Source of the DNA: Paenibacillus sp. FSL H7-0737
GTDB lineage: Bacteria > Bacillota > Bacilli > Paenibacillales > Paenibacillaceae
NCBI RefSeq assembly: GCF_000758545.1
Contig: NZ_CP009279.1
Location: forward strand, 4,960,001-5,024,000
Direction of reading: 5' to 3'
DNA: 64,000 nt
Each line of letters begins with the position of its first letter. The first letter of the stretch is position 1. Below the pieces are notes generated by a model, which was not told where the DNA came from, did no database searches, and saw only the letters and a list, made by a program, of their open reading frames with translations. Below, in pieces: positions 52,401-60,755 of the stretch. The translations under genes were made by a program, and so were the position numbers.

Positions 52401-53300
52401 TTAATAATTGACCCATTTTTTTTGCGCTAACATCTGCAGGGCTGTAATGATCAGGCAGATGAGGAACAGGACAAGTGCCATGCTAGAGGCATAACCAGTC
52501 TTCAATTGATTGAAGGCGGTGTCATATAGCTCATAGACGATGACGGTCGTGGAGTTGGCCGGTCCACCCTGTGTCAGCACTTGGATCAGATCGAAGATTT
52601 TAAATGAACCAATGACCCCTGTAACCAACAGGAAAAAGGTAGTTGGCGAAATGCAGGGAACCGTGATATTGCGGAATTTCCGCCAGCTATTGGCCCCATC
52701 AATATCAGCCGCTTCATAAAGGTCCTTCGGAATACTCTGTAACCCAGCGATAAAAATAATAATGTTGTACCCGAGCTGAATCCAAATCTGGATCAACATA
52801 AGCGACGGCAAAGCATAATGGATATCAGCTAACCATTTTGGCGGATTACTCCACCCCAGTGACATCAGGAATTGATTGACAGGTCCTAGTGAGGGATGAA
52901 ACATTACCTGCCAAACCATAGCGATGGCAACTACACTGGAGATGTAGGGAAGGAAGTAAATCACTTTAAACAAGTCCTTCAGGAACACCTGTTTATCAAT
53001 CAGGATCGCTAACAGCAGAGCAACGATGATCGTAACCGGTACTGTGATAATAAAGAGCAGATTGTTCAGCAAGCTTTTCATAAAAGCATCATCATGAAAC
53101 AGCCTTATGAAATTATCCACGCCCGCGAACTTAATCCCCCCTAACCCAGCTACAAAGTTCCAGTTCGTGAAGCTTAACAGCAGTGAGCCCAGCACTGGGA
53201 TCAAGGTCAAGATGATCAGCCCCAACATCAGTGGAGCGACGAATAAATACCCAGCGATTGCTTCGCGCGTATCCATTTTAAGATGAAATTTTCGTATCAT
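52401..53300 (-). CDS. Sugar ABC transporter permease, MalF type
   Basis: 299 residues with six hydrophobic segments and EAA loop YEAADIDGANSWRKFRNITVP. It is the first gene of the long minus-strand unit that ends with GH88. AAAGGAGGAG precedes ATG. No ATPase is encoded nearby, so the importer needs a shared ATPase. Confidence 0.9.
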   Translation of the reverse strand: MIRKFHLKMDTREAIAGYLFVAPLMLGLIILTLIPVLGSLLLSFTNWNFVAGLGGIKFAGVDNFIRLFHDDAFMKSLLNNLLFIITVPVTIIVALLLAILIDKQVFLKDLFKVIYFLPYISSVVAIAMVWQVMFHPSLGPVNQFLMSLGWSNPPKWLADIHYALPSLMLIQIWIQLGYNIIIFIAGLQSIPKDLYEAADIDGANSWRKFRNITVPCISPTTFFLLVTGVIGSFKIFDLIQVLTQGGPANSTTVIVYELYDTAFNQLKTGYASSMALVLFLICLIITALQMLAQKKWVNY

Positions 53301-53425
53301 AGTTCTCCTCCTTTACTTATCCATAATTGTAGAAAAAGTAAGCCGTAATCATAAGAACTAGAATTGTTCATTTTGGAACTAATTTTACCGATCCTTTAGT
53401 TGCGAAGTTTTCTAGACAACCAAGT

Positions 53426-53522
53426 ATAAACGCCTTTGGCGTCCTTATAAGGACGCCAAAGGCGTTTATGCGAGAAATATAAGACATAAAGTATATTGTA
53501 AAACTTATACTTTCTTATATTT
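53426..53522. repeat. Structured repeat, copy 2, with a perfect 44-base palindrome
   Basis: Bases 53426-53469 are a perfect palindrome (left half ATAAACGCC..CTTA). It is followed by GCGAGAAATATAAG (53470-53483), an AAAGTATA / TATACTTT inner stem and a closing CTTATATTT. The whole unit folds into two long hairpins. Copy 1 at 31467-31558 has the same order but a decayed first palindrome. Both copies abut a terminator on the same side. The remaining gap 53301-53425 is AT-rich with no site I can defend. Confidence 0.75.
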
Positions 53523-53523
53523 G

Positions 53524-53550
53524 CAAAAAAAGCGCGAGCCAAGCTCCCGC
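53524..53550 (-). terminator. Terminator of the MepRA-like operon
   Basis: GCGCGAGC / GCTCCCGC stem with one mismatch and a three-base loop. On the minus strand it is followed by seven T. It lies 44 bases after the MATE gene stop. Confidence 0.85.
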
Positions 53551-53593
53551 CATCCACTACATTTCTATTTTTCCACGTAAAGTAAAGATCGTT

Positions 53594-54976
53594 TTACACG
53601 GACGCAACCTCTACAACACCTTTTCCATCCCCACCCGTGCTTTTCAGCTTCTTACTAAAAATCATAAACAAGATGACGCCCATTAAGCTCGTTATAACTT
53701 CTGTTATGGTCATTGACCAGATCACGCCATGAAGTCCAAAAACAGAGTGTAACACGATAATCATAGGGATAAACAATACGCCTTGTGTGATGGCCATAAT
53801 GTTAGTTGGTATCCCCTGTCCGGTCGCTTGAAAAATACTCATAAACAAACCTGTAAATCCATTAAATAAAGCGGAAATCAGCATGGCTACCAAAATATAA
53901 GTTCCCATACTTAACACTGAAGGGTCATTCGAGAAGAAGTGCAGGATCGTTCCTCTAAACAGAAACACTAGACCTACAAAGACAAAAGCAATACCTCCGA
54001 TATAGGCAAAAGCATGTTTAATCGTTGATTTAAGTCTCGCCATATTTTGACTAGCAAAGTTAAACGCAAATAGCGGAATCAAACCTAAGAATAAGCCCAT
54101 TGATAAGAACTCCGGAACTTGCACAATTCTTAAGGCCACACCAAATCCGGCAACCACATTTTCTCCATATTGAATCGCGAAGTTATTTAACAAAAGCGTG
54201 CTCACAATCACAAAACTGAATTGTAATAACTCCGATACACCTATTTTGTATACTTCTAATTGATCTCGAACAGATATCTTGAAATGCTTCAAAAATCCCC
54301 TTAAATGCTCACTTTTCGTTTCTAAAAAATAGACATAATAAATCGCGGAACCCACATTCGCTAAAACCATCGCCAACGCAGCACCTGCCACATGCCATTT
54401 CAGCACAAGAATAAAGAGTGGATCAAAAATTAAACTTAAAGCCGTACTAATAAAGATACCGTACATCGATTCTTTGGAGGCACCTTCGGAACGGACTAGC
54501 TGTTCCAAGGCAAAATTAAGCACAATGGCAAATCCACCGACAAAAAGGGTCAAAGCATAAGCCTTAGTAAAGTCTAGAGTAGCAGCATCTGCGCCTAGTA
54601 ATCGCGTAATTGGATCAATCGCTAACATCGCTATTAGAGCAATAAGAATACCCACTATAATGCTTCCATAAAAAGTGTATCCGGCAACCTTCTTTCCCTT
54701 CTCCGTATCCTTTTGCCCCGCGAGCCTTGTAATAAATGTTCCGCCACCTACGCCAAGCATATTCCCAAAGGCCATAAGGACTGTGAAGATGGGTAGACCC
54801 AGCGTAATGGCAGTCAGCATACTAGTATTGTGGAGTAAGCCAATGAAATAAGCATTGATTACATTATAGATGGTACCAACAGACATCCCGATCATCATAG
54901 GAATGGATAAATGAGCAATTGCCTTCTTGATCGGCGCCGATTCTAAATAATATTGATTGGAGACTTCTGTTTCCAT
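53594..54976 (-). CDS. mepA: MepA-like MATE multidrug efflux transporter
   Basis: 460 residues with 12 hydrophobic segments. Landmarks similar to Staphylococcus MepA: LSIPMMIGMSVGTIYNVINAYFIG near the N-terminus, LGVGGGTFITRLAGQKD, and ATGQGIPTNIMAITQGVLFIPMIIV in the C-terminal half. It exports cationic drugs or dyes using an ion gradient. Follows the MarR-family gene by 18 bases, the same order as in the staphylococcal mepRA operon. Confidence 0.85.
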   Translation of the reverse strand: METEVSNQYYLESAPIKKAIAHLSIPMMIGMSVGTIYNVINAYFIGLLHNTSMLTAITLGLPIFTVLMAFGNMLGVGGGTFITRLAGQKDTEKGKKVAGYTFYGSIIVGILIALIAMLAIDPITRLLGADAATLDFTKAYALTLFVGGFAIVLNFALEQLVRSEGASKESMYGIFISTALSLIFDPLFILVLKWHVAGAALAMVLANVGSAIYYVYFLETKSEHLRGFLKHFKISVRDQLEVYKIGVSELLQFSFVIVSTLLLNNFAIQYGENVVAGFGVALRIVQVPEFLSMGLFLGLIPLFAFNFASQNMARLKSTIKHAFAYIGGIAFVFVGLVFLFRGTILHFFSNDPSVLSMGTYILVAMLISALFNGFTGLFMSIFQATGQGIPTNIMAITQGVLFIPMIIVLHSVFGLHGVIWSMTITEVITSLMGVILFMIFSKKLKSTGGDGKGVVEVASV

Positions 54977-54994
54977 GATTAACCCTCCGAACGT

Positions 54995-55426
54995 TTATAG
55001 ACTTGAATTAACTTTTTGCAGTAAAGACTTTAAGTTTGCTGTTTCTTCCGGACTGAGTGCTTTTGTAATGCTTGCTTCTACCCCTGAGAAAATCTCATTG
55101 AACTCCTCGACCAAAAGAGCGCCCTTTTCCAAAACAAAAATGCTCTTCTGCCGTTCATCATTTTCAGGTGTGACACGCTTGATATAGCCTTTCTTTTCTA
55201 ACCCTTGAAGCATGCTGGTGATACTCGCCCCTTTTCTATTAAAGACTTCCGCCAAATCCTTTTGAATTACACCTTTTTCTTGATGCTCAAAAATATAACC
55301 GATCATGCGTCCTTGCTGTGAATTCAGCCCTAGCTCATTCAGCCTGGCGTCAGCTGTACTTTTTAGTTTCATCCCGATCTCTCGAATCAAATTAGAAAAT
55401 GGTGTATTTTCAACGGGTTTGCTCAT
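54995..55426 (-). CDS. mepR: MepR-like MarR-family repressor
   Basis: 143 residues from ATG 55426 (MSKPVENTPF), with GCGGAGG upstream; the longer frame reads through the promoter and is rejected. The winged helix is seen in VIQKDLAEVFNRKGASITSMLQGLEKKGYIKRV followed by the basic wing ENDERQKSIFVLEKG. It should repress itself and the MATE gene from the two palindromes at 55451-55499, which contain GTTAG, the core reported for MepR. Confidence 0.87.
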   Translation of the reverse strand: MSKPVENTPFSNLIREIGMKLKSTADARLNELGLNSQQGRMIGYIFEHQEKGVIQKDLAEVFNRKGASITSMLQGLEKKGYIKRVTPENDERQKSIFVLEKGALLVEEFNEIFSGVEASITKALSPEETANLKSLLQKVNSSL

Positions 55427-55450
55427 TATTATTTCCTCCGCATTCGTATT

Positions 55451-55466
55451 AGTTAGAACTCTAAGT
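55451..55466. promoter_or_regulatory. MepR-type operator 1
   Basis: AGTTAGAACTCTAAGT, the same as operator 2 with one mismatch in the right arm. It lies downstream of the -10 box, over the expected transcript start. Confidence 0.75.
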
Positions 55467-55475
55467 AACATCATT

Positions 55476-55504
55476 ATCATAATAGTTAGAACTCTAACTG
55501 TCAA
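55476..55504 (-). promoter_or_regulatory. Sigma-A promoter of the MepRA-like operon
   Basis: On the minus strand TTGACA (55499-55504) and TATGAT (55476-55481) are 17 bases apart, close to consensus. The spacer holds operator 2. Confidence 0.8.
55484..55499. promoter_or_regulatory. MepR-type operator 2
   Basis: AGTTAGAACTCTAACT has perfect seven-base arms and fills nearly all of the -35/-10 spacer, so a bound repressor would exclude RNA polymerase. A further half site (TTCTAACTAA) follows at 55507-55516. Confidence 0.8.
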
Positions 55505-55621
55505 TATTCTAACTAAATAAACTGGTTTTATTCTTCCTTTAAGGTAAGTACATGACGGCGGTGAATGTTTGGACTTCCGGTCACTGTTCCCTTGTAGAAT
55601 GTTTTTTTAGTTCACCTTATT

Positions 55622-55673
55622 AAAAAACGCCCCTCTCCAGCACATGCCCGTAGACATGTACTGTAAAGGAGCG
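55622..55673 (-). terminator. Terminator of the M16 peptidase gene
   Basis: Interrupted stem CGC.CCT..AG.ACATG / CATGT.CT..AGG.GCG. On the minus strand it is followed by six T. It begins 12 bases after the peptidase stop codon. Confidence 0.82.
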
Positions 55674-55684
55674 ATTAGAGAAAC

Positions 55685-58615
55685 TTACTTCACAAGTTCT
55701 TCCAGCTTCCCGAATAAAGCGGTTTTCGATTTCAGCTTTGAAGCATTGCCGACCACCGTGAAATAATTTTGTTCCGTCACAGCCTTAAGTAAATCAGTGT
55801 ACTGTCTGATATCTTCCGGTGTTGTCGACAAGATTTCATCCCGCTCTCGCTGCAGCTCGGCCTCCGTCACCTGTTCAAAATAATGCCGGTCCGCCCGCCG
55901 TCCCTGTGCGCTGGGACTAAGAGGCTGATCCAGCATAGATAAGGTGCCAATGATCGCTTTGGTCATCTCATCGGGATCTGCTTCATACCCCTCAACAAAT
56001 CGATAAGCCTGATCATAAACCTCCAGCGTCTCCTGCAAATTTGGATCACGGTAGGAGGTGAACATCATCATCCCATCTCTGCGCAGAACCAGGTTCCCGC
56101 CATACGCACCGCCCTTCACACGTACAGCATTCCACAGATAGGTAAGGCTCATGATTTTCTTGAGCACCTGCATTTTGCCTGAATATGTGAATCCTAGCTT
56201 AGTGAAGTCGTATCCCTTAACCACATATTGCACCTGGCTGGAAGACATGAATCCTTCATTGTCCGCATGTCCCTGTGCCGTAATCTTAGGCCTATTTACT
56301 ACTGGCCGATCCTGGATACCCAGCTTCGCTGCATTAGCTATGAATTCTTCATACAAATCAGGCGTACCAGTCACGCTGATGATCAAATTGTTTTTATTGA
56401 ACAAATCCCCACAGATGCCCTTTAGTGTGTCTGCCACCTGAGCTCCCTGTTGGTCGAACGTCTCCGCAAGCTGGCGGATAAAGCGGTAATAAGTAACACC
56501 GCCCTGTTGTTCCTGATAAGCTCCCATATCCGAGAAATAGGACATCAGGCGGCTGGCCGCAATCTCATTCCCTCTTTGATTCAGAATCGATTCCATCTGC
56601 GAGGCTTCCCGGCGGACGATTTCCTGCAGTTTAGTCAGATTGTCGAGCGTACTTGTGTAGAGTATCTCTCGCAGTAGGTCCAGTGATTCACCAATATGCC
56701 CCGCCATCACCTTCACCAGCGCAGAGAATTTAGGCTGATAACTCGCCCCCGTAGCTTTTGCAGCGCCATAGAGCTCATTCCTGAAATATATGCCCCCGGT
56801 TTTGATCCCGATTTCACTGGTGAGCTCTTTAATAGCGTAAGAGGCAGTCTCCATTTGGCCCAATACCTCTGCCAATAGCACCAAATAAGGAATTCGTTCA
56901 GGAGCTATAACACCCGTATCCCAATAAAGCTTGCAGTAGGCAATCTTATGGGTAGCTACCTCATGGTGGATCACCTTTATGCCCTCATGGATTTGTTCAT
57001 GGGTCGGCACCTGAGGTTCTACGCTGCGGTTAATATCCTGTAAAGACAAGCTCGGTAGCTTCTGTAAATCTTCGGCTGCATCCGCACGACTCTGCCGCGC
57101 CAGAAGATGCTGTGTACTCTGAACAAGCTGCTCCAACTGATCTGGTTGCAGTGACGCTTTGTATTCACTCAATTGATGCTGAGTGGATGCTTCCTTTTCC
57201 GCTGCGATCGTCTTGGACGGGTTCAGTACCACTACACTGCAATGATCACTGTTCAGCAAATAGTCCTCAATCAGCTTCTCAAAATAACGGTCCGCAAGCT
57301 TTTCCCGAATGGCCGTGAGCACCTCTTCATAGCGCATGTGAGTAGTCGGCTGACCGTCATAGAGCCAGGACTTCATCACTTCGATATTGTAAGTAAGACC
57401 CTTCGGATACTGATTAAAGTCCGCTTCCCGCAGTTCAAATTCCTTACTGTTGACCGCTGCCAGCACCAGCTTCTCATCTAGTCCGTCCTGGACCAAACGC
57501 TTTAATGTAGTCTTCACCAGCTCCACAAAGGCATCTTTAGAGGAGGCATTGGAATGCGTCAGCGTAATACCAAGCAGCGGTTGAACCATACTGTCGGAAT
57601 AAAAAGCAAACGCGTCTTTGCCAAGTCCGCTTTCGAGCAAGGCTTGCTTGAGCGGAGCTGCGTTGCTGTCCATCAGCATGCTTTTTAAAATATCAAAAGC
57701 GAGGTTCAGTTCCCGATCAGTAGAAGTTCCAATCACATAATTCAGACTCAAATAAGTCTTATCAGTGGCTGTTTCTGCTTCCAGAATCGGATAATCCCCT
57801 ACCAGCTCCGTCATTCCAATGGGCTGTTGTAGGGCAATGGAAGTATCGAAGCTATTTCGTTCATAAGACCCAAGATATTCCTGGTCTATGAATTGCAGCT
57901 TCTCTTCAATATTAACGTCTCCGTAGAGATAAAAATAACTATTGGACGGATGATAATAGTTGCTGTGCGCCTTGAGAAACTGCTCATAGGTTAGCGCAGG
58001 AATTTCCTGTGGATCTCCACCTGAAGAATGACGGTAAATCGTGTCCGGATACAATGACTTTTTGATTCTATCCATCAATACCGTAGTCGGCGAGGAATAT
58101 GAACCTTTCATCTCGTTGTAAACCACGCCTTTATAGATTAACTCATCTTCGGGATGCTGAAGCTCGTAATGCCAGCCCTCTTGCTCAAAAATTTCTTGTT
58201 GCTTATAAATATTCGGTTGAAAAACACTATCCAGATAAACCTCCACCAAATTAGAGAAGTCCTGATCGTTCCGGCTCGCTACTGGATACATCGTCTTATC
58301 CCCAAACGTAAATGCGTTCAGGAACGTCTGCATCGAGCCTTTCAGTAATTCTACAAAAGGTTCCTTGACCGGATATTTCTCTGAACCACATAATACGGAA
58401 TGCTCCAAAATATGAAAGACCCCCGTACTATCTTCAGGCGGGGTCCTGAAGCTTACACTAAATACCTTGTTGTCATCCTGATTCTGCACGAACAGCAGCC
58501 TGGCGCCGCTCTTCAGATGTTCCAGCGTGAATACGTTGGATTCGTTCTCCGGGATAAATTCCTCATTAACAACCTGAAATCCATAATAAGTGTTCCCTGT
58601 GATCAAACGGCTCAT
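55685..58615 (-). CDS. M16C-family zinc peptidase (presequence-protease-like)
   Basis: 976 residues from ATG 58615 (MSRLITGNTYYG), with GAGGAGGG upstream. The inverted zinc motif HILEH is at 68-72 (H68, E71, H72), and the distal zinc Glu lies downstream in the VVYNEMKGSYSSP region. The four-domain length, with a middle M16C-associated segment and an inactive second half, fits the PreP/CYM1 type. No signal peptide is seen, so it is cytoplasmic and probably degrades peptides. Single gene with its own terminator; a long hairpin lies just upstream. Confidence 0.92.
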   Translation of the reverse strand: MSRLITGNTYYGFQVVNEEFIPENESNVFTLEHLKSGARLLFVQNQDDNKVFSVSFRTPPEDSTGVFHILEHSVLCGSEKYPVKEPFVELLKGSMQTFLNAFTFGDKTMYPVASRNDQDFSNLVEVYLDSVFQPNIYKQQEIFEQEGWHYELQHPEDELIYKGVVYNEMKGSYSSPTTVLMDRIKKSLYPDTIYRHSSGGDPQEIPALTYEQFLKAHSNYYHPSNSYFYLYGDVNIEEKLQFIDQEYLGSYERNSFDTSIALQQPIGMTELVGDYPILEAETATDKTYLSLNYVIGTSTDRELNLAFDILKSMLMDSNAAPLKQALLESGLGKDAFAFYSDSMVQPLLGITLTHSNASSKDAFVELVKTTLKRLVQDGLDEKLVLAAVNSKEFELREADFNQYPKGLTYNIEVMKSWLYDGQPTTHMRYEEVLTAIREKLADRYFEKLIEDYLLNSDHCSVVVLNPSKTIAAEKEASTQHQLSEYKASLQPDQLEQLVQSTQHLLARQSRADAAEDLQKLPSLSLQDINRSVEPQVPTHEQIHEGIKVIHHEVATHKIAYCKLYWDTGVIAPERIPYLVLLAEVLGQMETASYAIKELTSEIGIKTGGIYFRNELYGAAKATGASYQPKFSALVKVMAGHIGESLDLLREILYTSTLDNLTKLQEIVRREASQMESILNQRGNEIAASRLMSYFSDMGAYQEQQGGVTYYRFIRQLAETFDQQGAQVADTLKGICGDLFNKNNLIISVTGTPDLYEEFIANAAKLGIQDRPVVNRPKITAQGHADNEGFMSSSQVQYVVKGYDFTKLGFTYSGKMQVLKKIMSLTYLWNAVRVKGGAYGGNLVLRRDGMMMFTSYRDPNLQETLEVYDQAYRFVEGYEADPDEMTKAIIGTLSMLDQPLSPSAQGRRADRHYFEQVTEAELQRERDEILSTTPEDIRQYTDLLKAVTEQNYFTVVGNASKLKSKTALFGKLEELVK

Positions 58616-58634
58616 AGATTTCCCTCCTCTGTTT

Positions 58635-58672
58635 AGGGATATGATAACTCTACATGAGCTTATCATATCCCT
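58635..58672. promoter_or_regulatory. Long hairpin upstream of the M16 peptidase gene
   Basis: Perfect 13-base arms AGGGATATGATAA / TTATCATATCCCT, with an inner CTC / GAG that extends the stem past one bulged base. It ends about 20 bases before the peptidase ATG. No T-run is present. It could be an operator or a 5' leader hairpin. Confidence 0.6.
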
Positions 58673-58722
58673 GGGCGATTATTCCATCAGTAGAAGGTCT
58701 CCGGGATTAATTTCTGGTTCAC

Positions 58723-58770
58723 ATAAAACAAGACCACGCCAGTATAATTACTGACAAAGCCTTGTTTTAT
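58723..58770 (-). terminator. Terminator of the SOS operon
   Basis: Ten-base arms ATAAAACAAG / CTTGTTTTAT with an inner CCAGTA / TACTGA stem. It overlaps the stop codon of the 157-residue gene. The arms themselves provide short A and T runs on both sides. Confidence 0.65.
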
Positions 58771-59240
58771 TTCAAATGATCTTTTAATATTGCTCCGAGT
58801 TCAGCTGTGTATTTAGTCAACCTTAAGCTTATCTCTGTACGCATAACATCTCGAGTTAAACCAAAGCGTTCCTGATATCCTCGGCAAAAGATTTTGTAAT
58901 ACACCAAGAATTCCTCCTGTTCATCTGCCAGCACCCTGATATTCCGCTGTTTCAGCTCTTTTTGCAGCCGATAAGTATCCTGCATGATCCGGCGTTGAAT
59001 GGCTTGACCAGCCATCAAATAGGCACGTTTAAGAATATTGCTGGAGGGCTCGATCTCCTTCAGACTCTTGCTAACCATAGTATCTATATAAGGAAGCAAA
59101 ATGAGGTCTCGAACCATCGTACGTTCCTCCATAGTTATCATTTTATCTGGGTTCTCACGCTGCTGTTCCTCATACTGCTCAACATGCTCGGTCATGATCA
59201 TTTTCGTTTTCCAGCGTTCATTACCCTCAAGTTTACTCAT
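58767..59240 (-). CDS. Protein of unknown function, third gene of the SOS operon
   Basis: 157 residues, mostly predicted helix and rich in charged residues, with no signal or membrane segment. Visible patterns include QYEEQQRENPDKMITMEERTMVRDLILLPYID and RIMQDTYRLQKELKQRNIRVLADEQ. I do not recognise the family. It overlaps the polymerase gene by four bases, so it is translationally coupled and likely made together with it on DNA damage. It may be an accessory or regulator of the polymerase. Confidence 0.7.
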   Translation of the reverse strand: MSKLEGNERWKTKMIMTEHVEQYEEQQRENPDKMITMEERTMVRDLILLPYIDTMVSKSLKEIEPSSNILKRAYLMAGQAIQRRIMQDTYRLQKELKQRNIRVLADEQEEFLVYYKIFCRGYQERFGLTRDVMRTEISLRLTKYTAELGAILKDHLK

Positions 59241-60499
59241 TTATAGTGACCTCCAATCTGTTCAGCTCTTTCTAAGGCAACACCGGATTCAAGCATAGAT
59301 GAAGCTCTGATTAGAGCTTTACTGCCATAACGAGCTTTTATTTGATCGATTGCACGTTCTTTGTTGTAAGCCCGAACCCTGTCATCAAAGAGTGTAAGTT
59401 GGATGACGCTATCATCTGATAGGTTAGTCAAGGAAATCGCTAATCGACCTATGGGAAGGCCCGACCAGTTGTCTGCAAATAATTTTTGCGCAGCAGCAGC
59501 TACTTCGTGTGTTAGTGATGTAGGTTCGGGCATTGTCATCTGACGCTCGTAAGCATTTGAACGCTCTCCGTCCGTCTCTAAAACTGAAATAGATACTACC
59601 GATCCCATATAACCATACCGCCGCGCTCGCTGGCATACTTCAATGACGAGCTCAAGCAGCACAACCTCAATATCCGTATGCCTGGTGTATAAATTCCAGC
59701 GCAAAGCCTTACCATGTCCCACTGATTTGATTTGATGACGCATTCCTGTGACCACTGGACTAGGATCTAGCCCGCGCGCAGTTTGCCAATAATATTCCGC
59801 TTGAATATCACTTTGCTTACCCATGGTAGTTCGCATTCGTCGCTTAAATTCTGACAGTTCCATTCGTGCAATATCTCCAATTGTGGATATACCCATACGC
59901 CAAAAATTCTTGGTCATTCTAGCCGCTACCATAAACATATCCTGCACGGGAAGTTTCCAAAGGGTCGTCTCTAATTGATCAAAAGTCAGTTCGTAAATTC
60001 CATCCTTCATCTTTTTGGCGTAGTTATCTGTCGCCATCTTTGCCATAACCTTAGTAGATCCAATACCTACCCGAGTCCAGACTCCCGTCGAAAGTAAAAC
60101 ATGGTGCTGAATTTTATGAATCATATCCTGCAGCGATCCTCCGAAATATGCAAGAGATCCTGTGACATCCAGAAACTGCTCATCGATACTGTAGGGTTCT
60201 ACCAGGTCGGTGTATGTTCGATAAATCTCTGATATCAAGAGAGATACTTTAATGTAAGTCCCCATACGGGGACGTATTACGATTAGTTCTGGGCATTTTG
60301 CTAAAGCTTCACCTACACGCGAAGCCGTTGTTACACCCTTTGCTTTTGCAAGCGGGCAGGCCGCCAACACAATACCGTTCATTCTTGTTGGATCCCCCAC
60401 TGCAACAGGTTTATCTCGATATTCAGGGTGGGCAGCTTTCTCGACAGAGGCGTAAAATGCCTGGCAATCAGACAGTAGAATGACGCGATTCTTAGGCAT
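59237..60499 (-). CDS. Y-family DNA polymerase, UvrX-like
   Basis: 420-residue translesion polymerase. Metal ligand D11 in LLSDCQAFYASVEKAAHPEY and the catalytic pair D106-E107 in EPYSIDEQFLDVTGS are present; the fingers, thumb and little-finger regions follow (LWKLPVQDMFMVAARMTKNFWRMGISTIGDIA and the SVGHGK segment). It overlaps the small gene upstream and the 157-residue gene downstream. A LexA-type site upstream (60711-60724) implies SOS induction. Similar to Bacillus UvrX/YqjW. Confidence 0.92.
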   Translation of the reverse strand: MPKNRVILLSDCQAFYASVEKAAHPEYRDKPVAVGDPTRMNGIVLAACPLAKAKGVTTASRVGEALAKCPELIVIRPRMGTYIKVSLLISEIYRTYTDLVEPYSIDEQFLDVTGSLAYFGGSLQDMIHKIQHHVLLSTGVWTRVGIGSTKVMAKMATDNYAKKMKDGIYELTFDQLETTLWKLPVQDMFMVAARMTKNFWRMGISTIGDIARMELSEFKRRMRTTMGKQSDIQAEYYWQTARGLDPSPVVTGMRHQIKSVGHGKALRWNLYTRHTDIEVVLLELVIEVCQRARRYGYMGSVVSISVLETDGERSNAYERQMTMPEPTSLTHEVAAAAQKLFADNWSGLPIGRLAISLTNLSDDSVIQLTLFDDRVRAYNKERAIDQIKARYGSKALIRASSMLESGVALERAEQIGGHYK

Positions 60500-60689
60500 G
60501 ACGTTGTTCCTGCACGGGCTGCCATGAAAGAATATTTGCTGCCAAGAACATGCGAGGCGTTCCTGTAGTCAGACAACTTGCTCGTATGCGTCCGTCACGG
60601 ATACTGTGTATTTCAATTTTCCGCTGGCTGATATTTCTCGCCTTATCCTGATATATAATTTCAATTATTTGGCCGATGCTGATTTGCAT
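60492..60689 (-). CDS. Small protein before the Y-family polymerase (WYL/YolD-like)
   Basis: 65 residues from ATG 60689, eight bases after GGAGG; the longer frame passes through the promoter and is rejected. IGQIIEIIYQDKARNISQRK and SIRDGRIRASCLTTGTPRMF resemble the beta-barrel of WYL-type or YolD-type proteins (I-x-Y, R, A-x-C, R-x-F spacing). YolD proteins accompany Y-family polymerases in Bacillus. It overlaps the polymerase start codon. Confidence 0.7.
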   Translation of the reverse strand: MQISIGQIIEIIYQDKARNISQRKIEIHSIRDGRIRASCLTTGTPRMFLAANILSWQPVQEQRHA

Positions 60690-60710
60690 GCGATCGCCTC
60701 CATAAAAATA

Positions 60711-60724
60711 AGAACATTTGTTTG
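60711..60724. promoter_or_regulatory. LexA (DinR) box
   Basis: AGAACATTTGTTTG fits the Firmicute SOS box GAACNNNNGTTC with one mismatch (GTTT). It lies immediately downstream of the -10 box of the polymerase operon. Confidence 0.72.
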
Positions 60725-60725
60725 T

Positions 60726-60755
60726 ATTATATGCGTAATCGGGAATTTTAAGCAA
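60726..60755 (-). promoter_or_regulatory. Promoter of the SOS operon
   Basis: On the minus strand TTGCTT (60750-60755) and TATAAT (60726-60731) lie 18 bases apart, with the LexA box just after. This accounts for the left part of the 319-base gap 60690-61008. Confidence 0.75.

Noticed and set aside
53371-53386. LexA-like GAAC..GTTC motif upstream of the permease at 53300
   Set aside because: The half sites are separated by seven bases instead of four, and the operon has no link to DNA repair.
55427-55504. Longer N-terminus for the MarR-family protein
   Set aside because: The extension covers the operators and promoter, and ATG 55426 has a good ribosome binding site.
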